From Pseudomonas guineae (GTDB lineage: Bacteria > Pseudomonadota > Gammaproteobacteria > Pseudomonadales > Pseudomonadaceae), in assembly GCF_900113745.1 (NCBI RefSeq), contig NZ_FOQL01000001.1, positions 186,001 to 250,000 on the forward strand: a DNA stretch of 64,000 nucleotides, in the 5' to 3' direction. Positions 37,078-47,770 of the stretch are shown piece after piece; the stretch's first letter is position 1, and each line of letters opens with the position of its first letter. The notes under the pieces were generated by a model. The model was not told where the DNA came from and did not search any database. It saw nothing but the letters and a program-made list of their open reading frames with translations. Position numbers and translations under genes: made by a program.

Positions 37078-37678
37078 CTAAACACCAACGACCACATAAG
37101 CCCGCAATACTGTGCCGGGCGCACACACCACGCCTTCGTCTACCACCACTAATATCCTGCACTACACCCAGCCTGCAGCCAGGCTCGGGCAGCAATCTCT
37201 ACTCCACCGGCCAACTGAACACCAACGCCAAGGTGGGCGAATGCACCCAAGCTGGCATCGTGATCAATTGTGGCATTGGCATTGACGATAGCGCCCTCAC
37301 CAATCACTGCATCAACACCCACCATCGCCAGCGCCATGATCGCCGTACCTGCGCCAATAACAACAGAGACACTTACACAAGCCCGTGGATGCACCACCGT
37401 TACCAAAGGCAGCCCGGCAGCATAAATGGCCTTTACGCACTGTTCACGCACTGCATTATTGCCAACCGCGGCAATGGCTCCTGCTACATCAACCTTCAGC
37501 GCAGCCAAACCTGCCACACTGGTTACAACCGGCCAGCCAAAGCTCTCACACAGCTCAGGCCAGCGGTCATCAACAAACGCAATCCTCTGCCATTCGCCAC
37601 TCAGCAGCGCGGCCTCTGCAACTGCCTTGCTGTGCCGTGCCCACCAGCGCCGATGATGACTAACACCCGCTCGCTCAT
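37078..37678 (-). pseudogene. Frameshifted PglD/NeuD-type sugar O/N-acetyltransferase
   Basis: Three frames join into one family member. Frame 1 starts at ATG 37678, overlapping the wbpL stop (ATGA), and reads MSERVLVIIGAGGHG. A five-base excess (ACAGC, near 37630) then shifts to frame 2, which reads KAVAEAALLSGEW through the left-handed-helix repeats to AWLQAGCSAGY and a TAG. A two-base excess near 37155 shifts to frame 3, VVVDEGVVCAPGTVLRAYVVVGV and stop at 37078. Removing seven bases restores 197 codons, the normal PglD length. It is a recent pseudogene or carries sequencing errors. An intact copy would acetylate a nucleotide sugar of the O unit. Confidence 0.8.
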
Positions 37679-38697
37679 GCCTGCTTCTCCAACTCACCGG
37701 CATGGTATTTCACCGCCAGCCCCAACAACGGCACATAAGCGATCAACAACCCTAGCAAACCATCTATCCCGCCAAGGCCAACCCACAGCGCGATGGGCAA
37801 CAACCACAGAACATTGATGCCGCTTACGACAAGCGTAACCGGTAAATGCCGACCAAACTGGCGTGAGGCGTATTGGTAAGCATGGCTGCGGTGAGCCTCA
37901 TACACCTTATCGCCCCGCAACAGACGACGTAGCAGGGTGAAGGTTGCATCGACAATAAACACCCCAAGCAGGATCAACCAACTCCATAAAAACTGCGGCG
38001 CGACCCAAGTCGCCTGTAACGACAGCACGCCCAGGGTGATACCTAGAAACCCACTACCCGCATCGCCCATAAAGATTCGTGCCGGTGGAAAGTTCCAAAA
38101 AAGAAAACCCGTAACAGCTGAGGCCAAAAGCAAAGGTGCAGCGAAATCCGTAGAATGGCTTGAGCCAGCGATACCCAACAAGGCTCCACCCAAACAAACA
38201 CAAATCGCCTCGACACTGGCAATACCGTCAATGCCGTCCATAAAGTTGTAGAGGTTGAGCAGCCACACCAGATACACCGCCGCCAGCACATGGCCTAACC
38301 AACCCAGATCAACGGTGAAGCCGAGCATCACCACTGGCGGCAAACCACCCAGCCAGAACAGCGCCCAGATAGCCGCGGCAAAATGCCCAAGCAAGCGCCA
38401 GCGCGCAGCGATATGCCCGTGATCATCGAGAAAGCCCAGTACAGCAATCCCCGCTCCCGTCCCCAGCAACGCCCAAGCCAACGGCCAAGCGATAAAGCTC
38501 ATCCACGCCAGTAACGGTAAGGCCAACAAAAAACTGACCACGATAGCAACCCCACCACCACGCGGCGTCGGCACCGAGTGCGAACTACGCGCATTGGGAA
38601 TATCCATCAGGCTGCGGGCCAGAGCATAGCGGCGCAACGCTCCAGTCAAAAAAAGAGCAACACCGGCCACCACCGGCAATAACAACCAGATACTCAT
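37675..38697 (-). CDS. wbpL: WbpL-type undecaprenyl-phosphate sugar-1-phosphate transferase
   Basis: A 340-residue MraY/WecA-family membrane enzyme with about 11 helices. Diagnostic cytoplasmic motifs are GFLDDHGHI near residue 88, NLYNFMDGIDGIA near 146, IFMGDAGSGFLG near 209 and HRSHAYQYASRQF near 268. It starts O-unit assembly by moving a 6-deoxy-HexNAc phosphate (D-QuiNAc or D-FucNAc) to undecaprenyl phosphate. It overlaps the wbpV-like gene upstream and the acetyltransferase pseudogene downstream by four bases each. Confidence 0.9.
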   Translation of the reverse strand: MSIWLLLPVVAGVALFLTGALRRYALARSLMDIPNARSSHSVPTPRGGGVAIVVSFLLALPLLAWMSFIAWPLAWALLGTGAGIAVLGFLDDHGHIAARWRLLGHFAAAIWALFWLGGLPPVVMLGFTVDLGWLGHVLAAVYLVWLLNLYNFMDGIDGIASVEAICVCLGGALLGIAGSSHSTDFAAPLLLASAVTGFLFWNFPPARIFMGDAGSGFLGITLGVLSLQATWVAPQFLWSWLILLGVFIVDATFTLLRRLLRGDKVYEAHRSHAYQYASRQFGRHLPVTLVVSGINVLWLLPIALWVGLGGIDGLLGLLIAYVPLLGLAVKYHAGELEKQA

Positions 38698-39656
38698 TTT
38701 GCGTGCTGTTCCAGAAAGTGCTTGGCCGTTTTACGCAACGCGTCATCGACGCTCACCGGCGGTGTCCAGTTGAGTAGTTCACGTGTTTTGCTGATATCGA
38801 CCTGCAGCGAGCCACACAATCGTTGGGAGAGCGCCTGCTTGCCGATCGACGCCGCCCCCACCTCCAGCAGTCGACTCGGCAACGGCAAAAGTCGGGCAGG
38901 CTTGCCCAAGGCAGTGCCCATTCGGCGCAACAACTCGGTAGTCGAAAGATCCTCATCATCGCTGACCAGAAAGGTCTGATTAGCGGCGGCGGGATGATCA
39001 ATGCAGGTCACGATCAGATCGACCAAGTTGTCCAGAGCAACCAGGCTGCGGCGGTTGTGGATAGCACCAAAAGGCAACGGCACACCCTTGTTCAACCAGC
39101 GCATCATGCTCAGAAAATTAGCTTTTACCCCCGGCCCATAAACCAACACCGGTCGGATAATCACCACCTCCATACCAGTTTCAGACGCTAATGCGCGCAA
39201 ACTCTGCTCGGCTTCCATCTTAGAAATACCATACGGATCCGCTGGCGCCGGCTGAGCATCGGCAAGGTAAGGCACGCCCACACTGGTACCTTCACCGTTG
39301 ACCTTAATCGAGCTGATAAAGATAAAGCGACGTACTCCCGTCTCCGCCGCCTGACGAGCAAGGTTCAATGTACCCTCGACATTGACCTTGCGAAATTCCG
39401 CCAGGGCATCAACGGCATCATCCACCATCACATGGACGCGAGCCGCGGCATGAATGACCACGTTGACACCTGCGAGAGCTTGGCCCCAGGCAGTCGAAGC
39501 CCCAAGGTCACCCACCGGATGCACGCGCTCACACAAAGGAATCTCGATCAAACGGCGCACAGCCGCCACCCAGTCGAGGTTATCGCGGCCCGACGCATAG
39601 CAAAAAATGCCGGCGCCAACGAAACCGGTAGCCCCGGTCAGCAGAACTCGAGTCAA
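38694..39656 (-). CDS. WbpV-like NAD-dependent epimerase/4-ketoreductase
   Basis: A 320-residue extended SDR: LLTGATGFVGAGI at residues 5-17, catalytic Ser in FISSIKVNGEG and the YxxxK pair in DPYGISKMEAE. In P. aeruginosa the WbpV/WbpK-type enzymes reduce the WbpM product to UDP-D-QuiNAc or UDP-D-FucNAc, which WbpL then uses. The direct coupling here (ATGA with wbpL) fits that chain. Which of the two epimers is made cannot be read from sequence. Confidence 0.85.
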   Translation of the reverse strand: MTRVLLTGATGFVGAGIFCYASGRDNLDWVAAVRRLIEIPLCERVHPVGDLGASTAWGQALAGVNVVIHAAARVHVMVDDAVDALAEFRKVNVEGTLNLARQAAETGVRRFIFISSIKVNGEGTSVGVPYLADAQPAPADPYGISKMEAEQSLRALASETGMEVVIIRPVLVYGPGVKANFLSMMRWLNKGVPLPFGAIHNRRSLVALDNLVDLIVTCIDHPAAANQTFLVSDDEDLSTTELLRRMGTALGKPARLLPLPSRLLEVGAASIGKQALSQRLCGSLQVDISKTRELLNWTPPVSVDDALRKTAKHFLEQHAK

Positions 39657-40423
39657 TGCGCAGCACTCCCTGGCCGCTTGATGTACTCCAGCAACTTGAA
39701 CGGCAGCTTGCTTAGCACCATGGGCATATTGGTATAAATGCCATTGCGACGACAGGCCTGCACGATCTCGGTATTAAGTCTGATGCTGCTGCGGAGACCC
39801 CTAGTGCTGACGCCACCGGCACGCATCCGCACCAAAACCTCATCAATACGCACCCACGGCATTTTGCACACCAACAGCAGGCGAATAAACATGTCGTAGT
39901 CAGCTGAGATTCGGTATTGCATCGAGTACTCACCGACATGCGCATAGGCTTGTCGGCGAACATAGGTAGCCGGATGGGGCGGCATCCAGCCGAAACGCAA
40001 CTTCCAAGGGCGGAAATGCGCGGCACTGTAGTATCGAGTAACGGTCGACAGGTCATCATCATTGACGAAGACAATGTCGCCGAACGCCAACTGGGCCTCA
40101 GAGTTCAACTCGAATATTCGAGCGACCGTGGCCAGAGCGTGATCGGTTTCAAAGAAGTCGTCGGAATTCAGTATGCCTATCACATCGCCCGTGGCCATAG
40201 CGATGCCCTTGTTCATTGCGTCGTAGAGCCCCTTGTCCGGTTCACTTACGATCTTGGCGATACGGTTCCGGTACTCTTCGACGATAGCCATGGTGCCATC
40301 CTTCGAAGCGCCATCGACAACGATGTATTCGATCTCAGGATGGGTCTGGCGTATGACCGATTCGATGGTGTCGCGAATAGTCGCCGCGCTGTTGTAGGCG
40401 ACCGTAACAATGGAAATCTTCAC
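39653..40423 (-). CDS. Family 2 glycosyltransferase (WcaE-like)
   Basis: A 256-residue GT-A enzyme: [21 protein letters not shown] at the N-terminus, [10 protein letters not shown] near 36, [15 protein letters not shown] near 59, and an acidic metal site in ILNSDDFF near 86. The DKGxYDAMNKG motif is typical of WcaE/colanic-acid-type transferases. It is coupled to manC upstream and the wbpV-like gene downstream by ATGA overlaps, so it likely adds the sugar next to the first HexNAc. Donor unknown. Confidence 0.85.
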   Translation of the reverse strand: MKISIVTVAYNSAATIRDTIESVIRQTHPEIEYIVVDGASKDGTMAIVEEYRNRIAKIVSEPDKGLYDAMNKGIAMATGDVIGILNSDDFFETDHALATVARIFELNSEAQLAFGDIVFVNDDDLSTVTRYYSAAHFRPWKLRFGWMPPHPATYVRRQAYAHVGEYSMQYRISADYDMFIRLLLVCKMPWVRIDEVLVRMRAGGVSTRGLRSSIRLNTEIVQACRRNGIYTNMPMVLSKLPFKLLEYIKRPGSAAH

Positions 40424-41844
40424 TCCTTAATTACCTCGACCCGACCATAGCGATCCTCGAAGCGAACGATATCGTCTTCACCTAAGTACGAGCCAGACTG
40501 AACTTCTATAAGTTCCAGCGGAATCACCCCAGGATTCTCCAGTGCATGCACCTGCCCAATTGGAATAAAAGTCGATTGGTTTTCAGTAACTAAATAAGTC
40601 TTATCGCCATTGGTAACTTTCGCCACGCCGCTCACCACAATCCAATGTTCTGCTCGATGATGATGCATTTGCACCGAGAGTTTAGCGCCTGGCTTTACAG
40701 TTATCCGCTTGACTTGGTACCGCTCACCTTGATCGATGGAGTCGTATACACCCCATGGACGATACACTTCACGATGGTTGGCATACTCGTGGCGCTTGTC
40801 GTTTTTCAACTGCTCGACAATTTTCTTGACGTTCTGCACTTGATCCTTGTGTGCAACCAACACCGCATCCTTGGTTTCGACAATAACCAGATCATTTACC
40901 CCCACAGTCGCGACTAGACGATGCTCGGCATGCACATAGCTACCTTGAGTACGCTCGCAGATCACGTCGCCTTTAAGCACATTACCGTCAGCATTTTTGA
41001 CGTCTACATCCCACAGGGCGGACCAAGAGCCTATATCGCTCCAGCCTGCATCCAACGGAACCATGACGGCATCAGCGGTTTTTTCCATCACGGCGTAGTC
41101 AATAGAATCCTCCGGGCAAGCCGAGAATGCAGCGTTGTCTATACGGGTAAAGTGCAAGTCCTGCTCACCTTTGCTCAGAGCCTCACGGCAAGCAGCAAGA
41201 ATTTCAGGGCTGAACTTTTCAAGCTCCTGTAAATAACGACTGGCGCGGAACATGAACATGCCGCTATTCCAGAAATAATTACCTGATTCCAAGTATTTAT
41301 TAGCCGTCTCTAGATCGGGCTTCTCGACGAAACGGTTGACCCGAAAACCGCCATCACCAACCGCATCACCTTTTTCAAGATAGCCATAGCCTGTTTCAGC
41401 ATGAGTCGGCACGATACCGAAAGTAACTAGTTTGCCGTTTGCAGCCAGGGGCAACGCTGTTTGGAGGCTGGCATGAAAGGCCTCCACGTCCTGAATCAAA
41501 TGATCTGCAGCCAGCACCAGCAAGATAGGATCATCCGTCGACTCGCAAGCCTGAATAGCGGCAAGCGCAATCGCTGGTGCGGTGTTCCGGCCTACAGGCT
41601 CCAGCAGGATATTGGCGTTGTCCATTCCCAATAACCGCAGCTGCTCGGCTGCAAGGAAGCGATGCTGCTCGTTACAAATCAGCAGCGGCAAGCTGGCCCC
41701 CAAGCCTTCTAGGCGTTTAATAGTGGCCTGCAGAAGAGAGTGTTCAGCATCTACCAGGGTCAGGAATTGCTTGGGATTCAGCTGCCGAGAAAGCGGCCAG
41801 AGCCGAGAGCCGGAGCCACCCGCCATGATTACTGGAAAAAACAT
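40420..41844 (-). CDS. manC: Mannose-1-phosphate guanylyltransferase/mannose-6-phosphate isomerase (ManC)
   Basis: A 474-residue bifunctional enzyme. The N-terminal nucleotidyltransferase has [23 protein letters not shown] at residues 5-27 and FVEKPD near 173. The C-terminal cupin isomerase domain holds [15 protein letters not shown] near 395. It makes GDP-mannose from mannose 1-phosphate and can supply mannose 6-phosphate, working with the ManB-type mutase at 56.1-57.5 kb. AGGATC precedes the ATG. GDP-mannose feeds Gmd-Fcl and possibly a mannosyltransferase. Confidence 0.93.
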   Translation of the reverse strand: MFFPVIMAGGSGSRLWPLSRQLNPKQFLTLVDAEHSLLQATIKRLEGLGASLPLLICNEQHRFLAAEQLRLLGMDNANILLEPVGRNTAPAIALAAIQACESTDDPILLVLAADHLIQDVEAFHASLQTALPLAANGKLVTFGIVPTHAETGYGYLEKGDAVGDGGFRVNRFVEKPDLETANKYLESGNYFWNSGMFMFRASRYLQELEKFSPEILAACREALSKGEQDLHFTRIDNAAFSACPEDSIDYAVMEKTADAVMVPLDAGWSDIGSWSALWDVDVKNADGNVLKGDVICERTQGSYVHAEHRLVATVGVNDLVIVETKDAVLVAHKDQVQNVKKIVEQLKNDKRHEYANHREVYRPWGVYDSIDQGERYQVKRITVKPGAKLSVQMHHHRAEHWIVVSGVAKVTNGDKTYLVTENQSTFIPIGQVHALENPGVIPLELIEVQSGSYLGEDDIVRFEDRYGRVEVIKE

Positions 41845-41866
41845 CGTCAGATCCTATGAATTAAAT

Positions 41867-42337
41867 TCAGCCCAACACTTGTAAGTAGGCGCGGGTATTG
41901 TGGTGTACTTGAGCACTGGCCAGCATGTGACTCATATCCCACCAGCGATATTGTCCGTGCTGGTCCTGTGGCGGGCTTACCAACTGCTCATCACCCACAA
42001 CCAGAAGGTAACCCAACACAACATAGTGAGTGTCGGCGCCCCCTTGTCCCTGACCAAATATGCTGTCGGCATAGAAATGCTCATAAACACCCAAAAAACG
42101 GGCTTCGTTACGCTCATAGCACTGCCCCAACTCAACCTTTGTCAGACGCACGAATGCATCATCCAGCGACTCATTCTTCAAAATGCGACCGCCCGGCACA
42201 AACCAAAAGCCTTGTGCCGGGCGGTTAAGCCGCTGCCCCAAAAGGATTTGTCCACGCGCATTTTGCACCACCAGATCAATGGACACCAAAGGCGTTGACG
42301 CAACAACAGTACGAAAGGTTTCAGGCGTCAGCCACAT
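41867..42337 (-). CDS. gmm: GDP-mannose mannosyl hydrolase (Nudix, Gmm/WcaH-type)
   Basis: A 156-residue Nudix enzyme starting MWLTPETFRTVVASTPLVSIDLVV in the family way. The modified Nudix box GGRILKNESLDDAFVRLTKVELG is typical of Gmm, which cleaves the sugar of GDP-mannose instead of a diphosphate. It usually sits with gmd-fcl in fucose or colitose gene sets. The ATG at 42337 has only a weak RBS; in-frame ATGs 7 and 22 codons upstream are possible but lack family sequence. Confidence 0.85.
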   Translation of the reverse strand: MWLTPETFRTVVASTPLVSIDLVVQNARGQILLGQRLNRPAQGFWFVPGGRILKNESLDDAFVRLTKVELGQCYERNEARFLGVYEHFYADSIFGQGQGGADTHYVVLGYLLVVGDEQLVSPPQDQHGQYRWWDMSHMLASAQVHHNTRAYLQVLG

Positions 42338-42461
42338 CGCAAGTACCAAGATGCACATAGATTGCTGCAAGGGGAGTGTTCCACTCAGCTCGGGCATGGC
42401 CATGCTCGCATTCGCGAGTGCCCTCCCTAGGCACGAAGCTTTTACTTAATAACAGCTCCTT

Positions 42462-43439
42462 TCAAAGCACCCGCGTCTGTTGCTCATTCGCCACATACCA
42501 GCCATAGGCATCACGCAGACCGTCTTCCAGAGCAATGCTTGCCTGCCAACCCAGCGCCTTGAGACGCGACACATCCATCAACTTACGCGGCGTACCATCG
42601 GGCTTGCTGGCATCGAAGCTTAGACGCCCGGCGAAGCCGGTGACCTTGGCGATGGTTTCCGCCAGTTCACGAATTGTGCAATCCACCCCGGTTCCCACAT
42701 TGATATGCGAGAGCATCAACTGGGTATTGGCTTGATAAGTTGCCGCATCCAACTCCATCACATGAATACTGGCTGCAGCCATATCATCGACGTGCAGAAA
42801 CTCGCGCATCGGCTTGCCGCTGCCCCAGATCACTACCTCTTTATCACCACGCTGCACCGCTTCATGAAAACGGCGCAACAACGCCGGAATCACATGGCTG
42901 TTTTCTGGATGAAAATTGTCATGGGGACCATAGAGATTCGTCGGCATCACACTGCGGTAATCGCGGCCATGCTGGCGGTTATAGCTTTCGCACAGCTTGA
43001 TCCCGGCAATTTTGGCAATGGCATAAGGCTCATTGGTCGGTTCGAGAGCACCAGTAAGGAGCGCCTCTTCTTTCATAGGCTGCTCGGCTTGCTTAGGGTA
43101 AATACACGAAGAACCGAGAAACAGGAGCTTCTGCACTCCGGCCTGATGCGCCTCCTGAATAATATTCGCCTCGATGATCAGATTTTCGTAGATGAAATCA
43201 GCAGGGTAAGTGCTATTGGCATGAATCCCACCTACCTTGGCAGCAGCCAGAAACACCTGGGCGATTTGATTTGTCGAGAAGAAAGCCCGCACTGCGCGCT
43301 GATCCAGCAAGTCCAGTTCATCTCGGCCAGCAGTGAGTATATTGCTATAGCCCAAACCCCTAAGGCGACGGACTATAGCGGAGCCAACCATCCCGCGATG
43401 ACCGGCAACGAAAATAGTTTGGTTCAGATCACCCGCCAC
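42462..43439 (-). CDS. fcl: GDP-L-fucose synthase
   Basis: A 325-residue SDR that epimerises and reduces GDP-4-keto-6-deoxy-mannose to GDP-L-fucose. Visible are [12 protein letters not shown] (cofactor loop, residues 11-22), LGSSCIYP with catalytic Ser near 108, and the Tyr-Lys pair in PYAIAKIAG near 138. Residues [21 protein letters not shown] are typical. It lies two bases after gmd and is cotranscribed. Confidence 0.95.
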   Translation of the reverse strand: MAGDLNQTIFVAGHRGMVGSAIVRRLRGLGYSNILTAGRDELDLLDQRAVRAFFSTNQIAQVFLAAAKVGGIHANSTYPADFIYENLIIEANIIQEAHQAGVQKLLFLGSSCIYPKQAEQPMKEEALLTGALEPTNEPYAIAKIAGIKLCESYNRQHGRDYRSVMPTNLYGPHDNFHPENSHVIPALLRRFHEAVQRGDKEVVIWGSGKPMREFLHVDDMAAASIHVMELDAATYQANTQLMLSHINVGTGVDCTIRELAETIAKVTGFAGRLSFDASKPDGTPRKLMDVSRLKALGWQASIALEDGLRDAYGWYVANEQQTRVL

Positions 43440-43441
43440 TG

Positions 43442-44563
43442 TCAGTTCTCCACCGCAACTGGCACATCATGGCCATGCTGCTTGAGCAAGGCATGACGCT
43501 GGGCGACCTTGAGATCTTCCCGAACCATCTCCGCACACATCTCCTGAACGGTGATCTCCGGAACCCAGCCGAGCGTTTCTTTGGCCTTGGTCGGGTCGCC
43601 CAGCAAAGTTTCCACTTCCGCCGGGCGGAAGTAACGCGGATCAACCCTGACGATGGTATCACCGACTTTCAGCGCTGGAGCGTTGTCGCCCTCAATACGC
43701 TCGACGATGCCGACCTCCTCCACACCCTGCCCCTCGAAACGCAAGGTGACACCCAGCTCAGCGGCCGACCAACGTACGAAATCACGTACCGAGTACTGCA
43801 CACCAGTGGCGATGACGAAATCCTGCGGGGTCTCCTGCTGCAGCATCATCCACTGCATGCGCACGTAATCCTTGGCATGCCCCCAATCGCGCAACGCATC
43901 CATGTTGCCGAGAAAGACACACTTTTCCAGCCCTTGTGAAATATTGGCCAGTGCGCGAGTAATTTTGCGAGTAACAAATGTCTCGCCCCGTCGCGGCGAC
44001 TCATGGTTGAACAGAATGCCGTTACAGGCATACATGCCGTAGGCCTCACGGTAGTTCACAGTAATCCAATAAGCATAAAGTTTGGCTACCGCATAAGGCG
44101 AGCGCGGATAGAATGGGGTGGTCTCTTTCTGTGGGATTTCCTGTACTAGACCATACAGCTCGGAAGTCGACGCCTGGTAGAAACGAGTTTTCTTTTCCAG
44201 GCCCAATAAACGGATGGCCTCCAGAATACGCAAGGTGCCCATGGCATCCACATCGGCGGTATATTCCGGGGCCTCAAAACTCACTGCAACATGGGATTGC
44301 GCACCGAGGTTATACACCTCGTCCGGCTGCACTTCCTGGATAATACGAGTGAGATTGGAGGAGTCGGTCAGGTCGCCGTAATGAAGAACAAACTTTTGGT
44401 TATCAACGTGCGGATCTTGGTAGATATGATCCACTCGCTGAGTATTAAACGACGAGGCACGACGTTTGATGCCATGGACTTCGTAGCCTTTCTCAAGCAG
44501 GAACTCTGCGAGGTACGACCCGTCTTGGCCGGTAATGCCGGTTATTAATGCACGTTTAATCAC
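43442..44563 (-). CDS. gmd: GDP-mannose 4,6-dehydratase
   Basis: A 373-residue SDR converting GDP-mannose to GDP-4-keto-6-deoxy-mannose, the step before Fcl. Cofactor loop [19 protein letters not shown] (residues 5-23), ASTSELYG with the catalytic residues near 133, [20 protein letters not shown] near 157, and GRDWGHA-like [15 protein letters not shown] are diagnostic. It overlaps the upstream glycosyltransferase by four bases. Confidence 0.96.
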   Translation of the reverse strand: MIKRALITGITGQDGSYLAEFLLEKGYEVHGIKRRASSFNTQRVDHIYQDPHVDNQKFVLHYGDLTDSSNLTRIIQEVQPDEVYNLGAQSHVAVSFEAPEYTADVDAMGTLRILEAIRLLGLEKKTRFYQASTSELYGLVQEIPQKETTPFYPRSPYAVAKLYAYWITVNYREAYGMYACNGILFNHESPRRGETFVTRKITRALANISQGLEKCVFLGNMDALRDWGHAKDYVRMQWMMLQQETPQDFVIATGVQYSVRDFVRWSAAELGVTLRFEGQGVEEVGIVERIEGDNAPALKVGDTIVRVDPRYFRPAEVETLLGDPTKAKETLGWVPEITVQEMCAEMVREDLKVAQRHALLKQHGHDVPVAVEN

Positions 44564-45792
44564 AGTATATCTCCATCTAATTTAAGTTTCTGCTGATAAA
44601 TGGCAATACATTTATCAGCAACTACTTTATAGCTAAACGAACTTACGATTTTATTACGAGACTCTAATGCAAGCATTTTATCAATAGAATTATCCAAGAT
44701 CCAACATATACCCGATGCGAGATCGACTGGATCAAATGGCCTTGCTGCAAAACCATTTACCTTATGATCAACAATATCAAGAAGGCCCGTAACTGCAAAA
44801 CAAACAACCGGTGTACCACAGGCCATTGATTCTGCAGCAGTCAGCCCAAATGTTTCTTGCCTCGAAGGAACAACCATGACATCGGCAGATGAATAAATTG
44901 TACGTAGCCGTGAATCATCTGAGATATGACCTAAATAAACGACCGATCGACCTGTATCAACCCCCCTCCCTAGGCTGTCAGCGCCAAACACAACTAATTG
45001 ATAATCTAAGGAGTCTGGCAAACTTTTAAGTGCACTACAGAGCTCAATAAAACCCTTGCGTGGATCACTTGTAGCAGCAAAAGCGCCAAAGAGTATTATT
45101 TTTTTAGTCGCATCAAGACCTAAAAACGCCCTAGAGATTTCTTTAGACTCAGGAAAAAAAACATCCGTATCAATAGCATTAGGGAGCGTAGTAACCGGCG
45201 TACCTGTCGCGACTAAACTTTTACTCGCGACTGATGAAATCCAATTACTTACCCCGAGCAAGGAAATATTTTTAGCAGACGTATAGTGCTTGAGTTTACG
45301 TGAAAGAAGATCAAAGCTTATATCTTTTGGATTATTAGAAATCAACTGTGGACAGTTACCACAAGAATTTAAAAACCCAGAACAATCATTATTATAGTGA
45401 CACCCTCCAGTCAATGGCCACATGTCATGTAAACTCCAAAAAACCGGTTTATTCACTTCAAAAATATTATCTAACGACAATGCCCCCGCGCTCACCCAAT
45501 GGAAATGCACAATATCTGCGCCACTAGAGTTAATATAGGAAACTATTTTCCTATTGCTGAGACCACCCGAAGAAAACATAATTTTCTTTTTAGCGCGCAT
45601 GGCCCCAGGCATACGATCATATAAAACCCTAAAAAAATATCTCAATTTGTAAAAAAGCGACATCTCCACTGGATAGACACTTAGATATTCGATGTCCATG
45701 TCATCATAAGAAAGCAATGCATCTGCCAAGCGACGCGCTGCACGGGCAGCACCTCCTTTCTGGCTATATGCATTAACAAAAATAACCTTCAT
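44560..45792 (-). CDS. Family 4 glycosyltransferase
   Basis: A 410-residue GT-B enzyme. The N-domain has [17 protein letters not shown] near residue 10 and [16 protein letters not shown] near 133, with a Cys-rich [16 protein letters not shown] segment seen in WcaC-like transferases. The C-domain has [24 protein letters not shown] with the GT4 EX7E pattern near 318. Strongly AT-rich compared with manC-gmd, which it precedes. It probably adds mannose or fucose; donor not determined. RBS TGAGG precedes the ATG. Confidence 0.88.
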   Translation of the reverse strand: MKVIFVNAYSQKGGAARAARRLADALLSYDDMDIEYLSVYPVEMSLFYKLRYFFRVLYDRMPGAMRAKKKIMFSSGGLSNRKIVSYINSSGADIVHFHWVSAGALSLDNIFEVNKPVFWSLHDMWPLTGGCHYNNDCSGFLNSCGNCPQLISNNPKDISFDLLSRKLKHYTSAKNISLLGVSNWISSVASKSLVATGTPVTTLPNAIDTDVFFPESKEISRAFLGLDATKKIILFGAFAATSDPRKGFIELCSALKSLPDSLDYQLVVFGADSLGRGVDTGRSVVYLGHISDDSRLRTIYSSADVMVVPSRQETFGLTAAESMACGTPVVCFAVTGLLDIVDHKVNGFAARPFDPVDLASGICWILDNSIDKMLALESRNKIVSSFSYKVVADKCIAIYQQKLKLDGDIL

Positions 45793-45877
45793 ATAAACCT
45801 CAATACAAAAAATACTTCATGCGGGACCCAGATAATTAAACGGTGAACTTTAAATAAAGATCGAGATCTCCAAAAAA

Positions 45878-46903
45878 TCAACCTGCAAAATCCAAATAAA
45901 ACAACATGTAATACATCATCCCACAACAGTATGCCGTCGTATAAATGAAGGTAATGGTACGCCCCCACAGACGCCAGATATGAGCCAAGGATAAGCAACA
46001 AAAAATAAAGAAATAATCCGAAAATCGATAAGCTAGAGCGGGCAGTGCGCTAAAGAAAGAAAACGCAAACATCCCGATACACAGAACTTCCATATATAAT
46101 AAAAGCAAGCGATCTCTACCAATATAAAAAACATGAAAAATCAACGGTAGCAGACAATACAAGACAGGAGCTAAACGCCTTACAAAAGATATATCAGCCA
46201 ATACTCCATCACTTTGAAGTGACAAATAGATTGAAACCTTTCCGGTAAAATCTAAATAACTTAACAGGCTAACAGTACCAAATAACTCTCCAGGAGCGAG
46301 CAAGCTAACCAAAGCCATTAGCAAAGTCAGCGAGAAAAGAATAAAGGAGACAAGCAAAAAATTACCCAAACCAAACAATACAAATGCAAATGCAAACACA
46401 AAGGCACTGAAGTGAAAAAACACTGCTGCGGCCAACGCGAGTGAGGCTTTGTAACCCGCATTTGTAACATAAAAATAAAAAGCCAGCAGAACGAAACTTG
46501 CAGCCAAGCCGGCGCGAATTTGAGTAAAGTCATACAATAGATATGCATAAGAAGCATACGCAAACAATGATAATAACGGGTATGGCGAAAGCCTCCAAAT
46601 AACAAAAGCCTTAACAGGAATTGAAATCAAGGCGTAGATATAAAATATTCCAGCACTAGAAGAAAAAAAATACTCCGCTACATAACAAATTAACTTAAAA
46701 GAAAACTCAACATCAACAGGCACTCCGGCAATGACAGAATTATAATAATCGATATAAACAGCTGCATCTCTTGAAGTCTCGGGAGCCACTACAGCAGCCA
46801 CATAAATAAAAAAACCAACCAGAATCACATAGAGCGTTTTAGACCTAGAATAAAGCGAATATAATGCAGAGACAAAAAGTGCCCACCACGCGAGCATATA
46901 CAT
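45878..46903 (-). CDS. wzy: EpsG/Wzy-like O-antigen polymerase
   Basis: A 341-residue very hydrophobic protein with about 10 membrane helices and no soluble domain. The stretch APETSRDAAVYIDYYNSV near residue 40 recalls the EpsG family (DxxxY before the first large loop), and the long periplasmic loop near residues 200-235 fits a polymerase. It is the only candidate for Wzy in the locus. AT-rich. It ends 85 bases before the next gene, and a different frame stays open from 46001 to that gene's ATG (stop at 45789), so the 3' end may carry a frameshift. Confidence 0.75.
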   Translation of the reverse strand: MYMLAWWALFVSALYSLYSRSKTLYVILVGFFIYVAAVVAPETSRDAAVYIDYYNSVIAGVPVDVEFSFKLICYVAEYFFSSSAGIFYIYALISIPVKAFVIWRLSPYPLLSLFAYASYAYLLYDFTQIRAGLAASFVLLAFYFYVTNAGYKASLALAAAVFFHFSAFVFAFAFVLFGLGNFLLVSFILFSLTLLMALVSLLAPGELFGTVSLLSYLDFTGKVSIYLSLQSDGVLADISFVRRLAPVLYCLLPLIFHVFYIGRDRLLLLYMEVLCIGMFAFSFFSALPALAYRFSDYFFIFCCLSLAHIWRLWGRTITFIYTTAYCCGMMYYMLFYLDFAG

Positions 46904-46904
46904 A

Positions 46905-47651
46905 TTAAACCGCCTTCTTACGACGTACTACTTTCTTAATAACTGACTTAACAAGCTCCCAACATATTATCTTAATAAAAATCAGATTAACGAAATTGCT
47001 TTTCTTTACGACATTCCACTGAGAAACTATTGAATCTATTCTCTTAACGTCCGAAAGGCCTCCTGCCGTAACGATACTTAGCGCGTTATCTACTTTATGA
47101 AACGTCCCGCCTGAAATATACAGGTTATAGAAAAACTCAAAATCACCAGCAATTCTATTAGTTATATTGTAAGTATTTTTTTTATGGCGGCTTGACTCAA
47201 TAAATGCACTTTGATGTGAGAAGCGGGAGCCTTTCCACAAATCTTCCACCTGCCCCGCCTTGCGATACTTCAATACACCTGCATAGTCGACAACACAATC
47301 GCCATATACAACATCAACCCCTTCAAAATCATTTCCTGAAAAAAGGTCTCTAACAGTACTGTTACTGTAAAAAATATCCCCAGCATTCATGAATACAATC
47401 CACTTACCTGAAGAAAGGGCAATACCTTTATTCATTGCATCATAAATTCCTTTGTCAGAAGCACTTATGTATCTCAACCCTGGATACTTATCAAGCACGC
47501 CCAGTGTGCCATCCGAGCTCCCGCCATCGACAACCAAATACTCGATCCATCCGGCCGGACAATTTTGTTCTAACACACTTTTTATCGTACCTTCAATACA
47601 ATCAACACCATTAAATACCACCGTCACAACACTAACTAATGGCTTAACCAC
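46905..47651 (-). CDS. Family 2 glycosyltransferase (WcaE-like)
   Basis: A 248-residue GT-A enzyme: [53 protein letters not shown] and MNAGDIFYS metal site. It is the same WcaE-like subgroup as the gene at 39.7-40.4 kb but clearly diverged and AT-rich. The GTG at 47651 is chosen because GAGG lies five bases upstream; a GTG two codons earlier overlaps the RBS. One base separates its stop from the wzy start. Donor unknown. Confidence 0.83.
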   Translation of the reverse strand: MVKPLVSVVTVVFNGVDCIEGTIKSVLEQNCPAGWIEYLVVDGGSSDGTLGVLDKYPGLRYISASDKGIYDAMNKGIALSSGKWIVFMNAGDIFYSNSTVRDLFSGNDFEGVDVVYGDCVVDYAGVLKYRKAGQVEDLWKGSRFSHQSAFIESSRHKKNTYNITNRIAGDFEFFYNLYISGGTFHKVDNALSIVTAGGLSDVKRIDSIVSQWNVVKKSNFVNLIFIKIICWELVKSVIKKVVRRKKAV

Positions 47652-47770
47652 ACCCACCTCTTTAAATTAAAAGCCAAGGAACTCACTAAGCACATCAAAC
47701 CTAAAAAATTAAAAATCATTCAATACGTAAAACACAAAATCACAAAACAAACACCTGCGCTGCCGAATGC

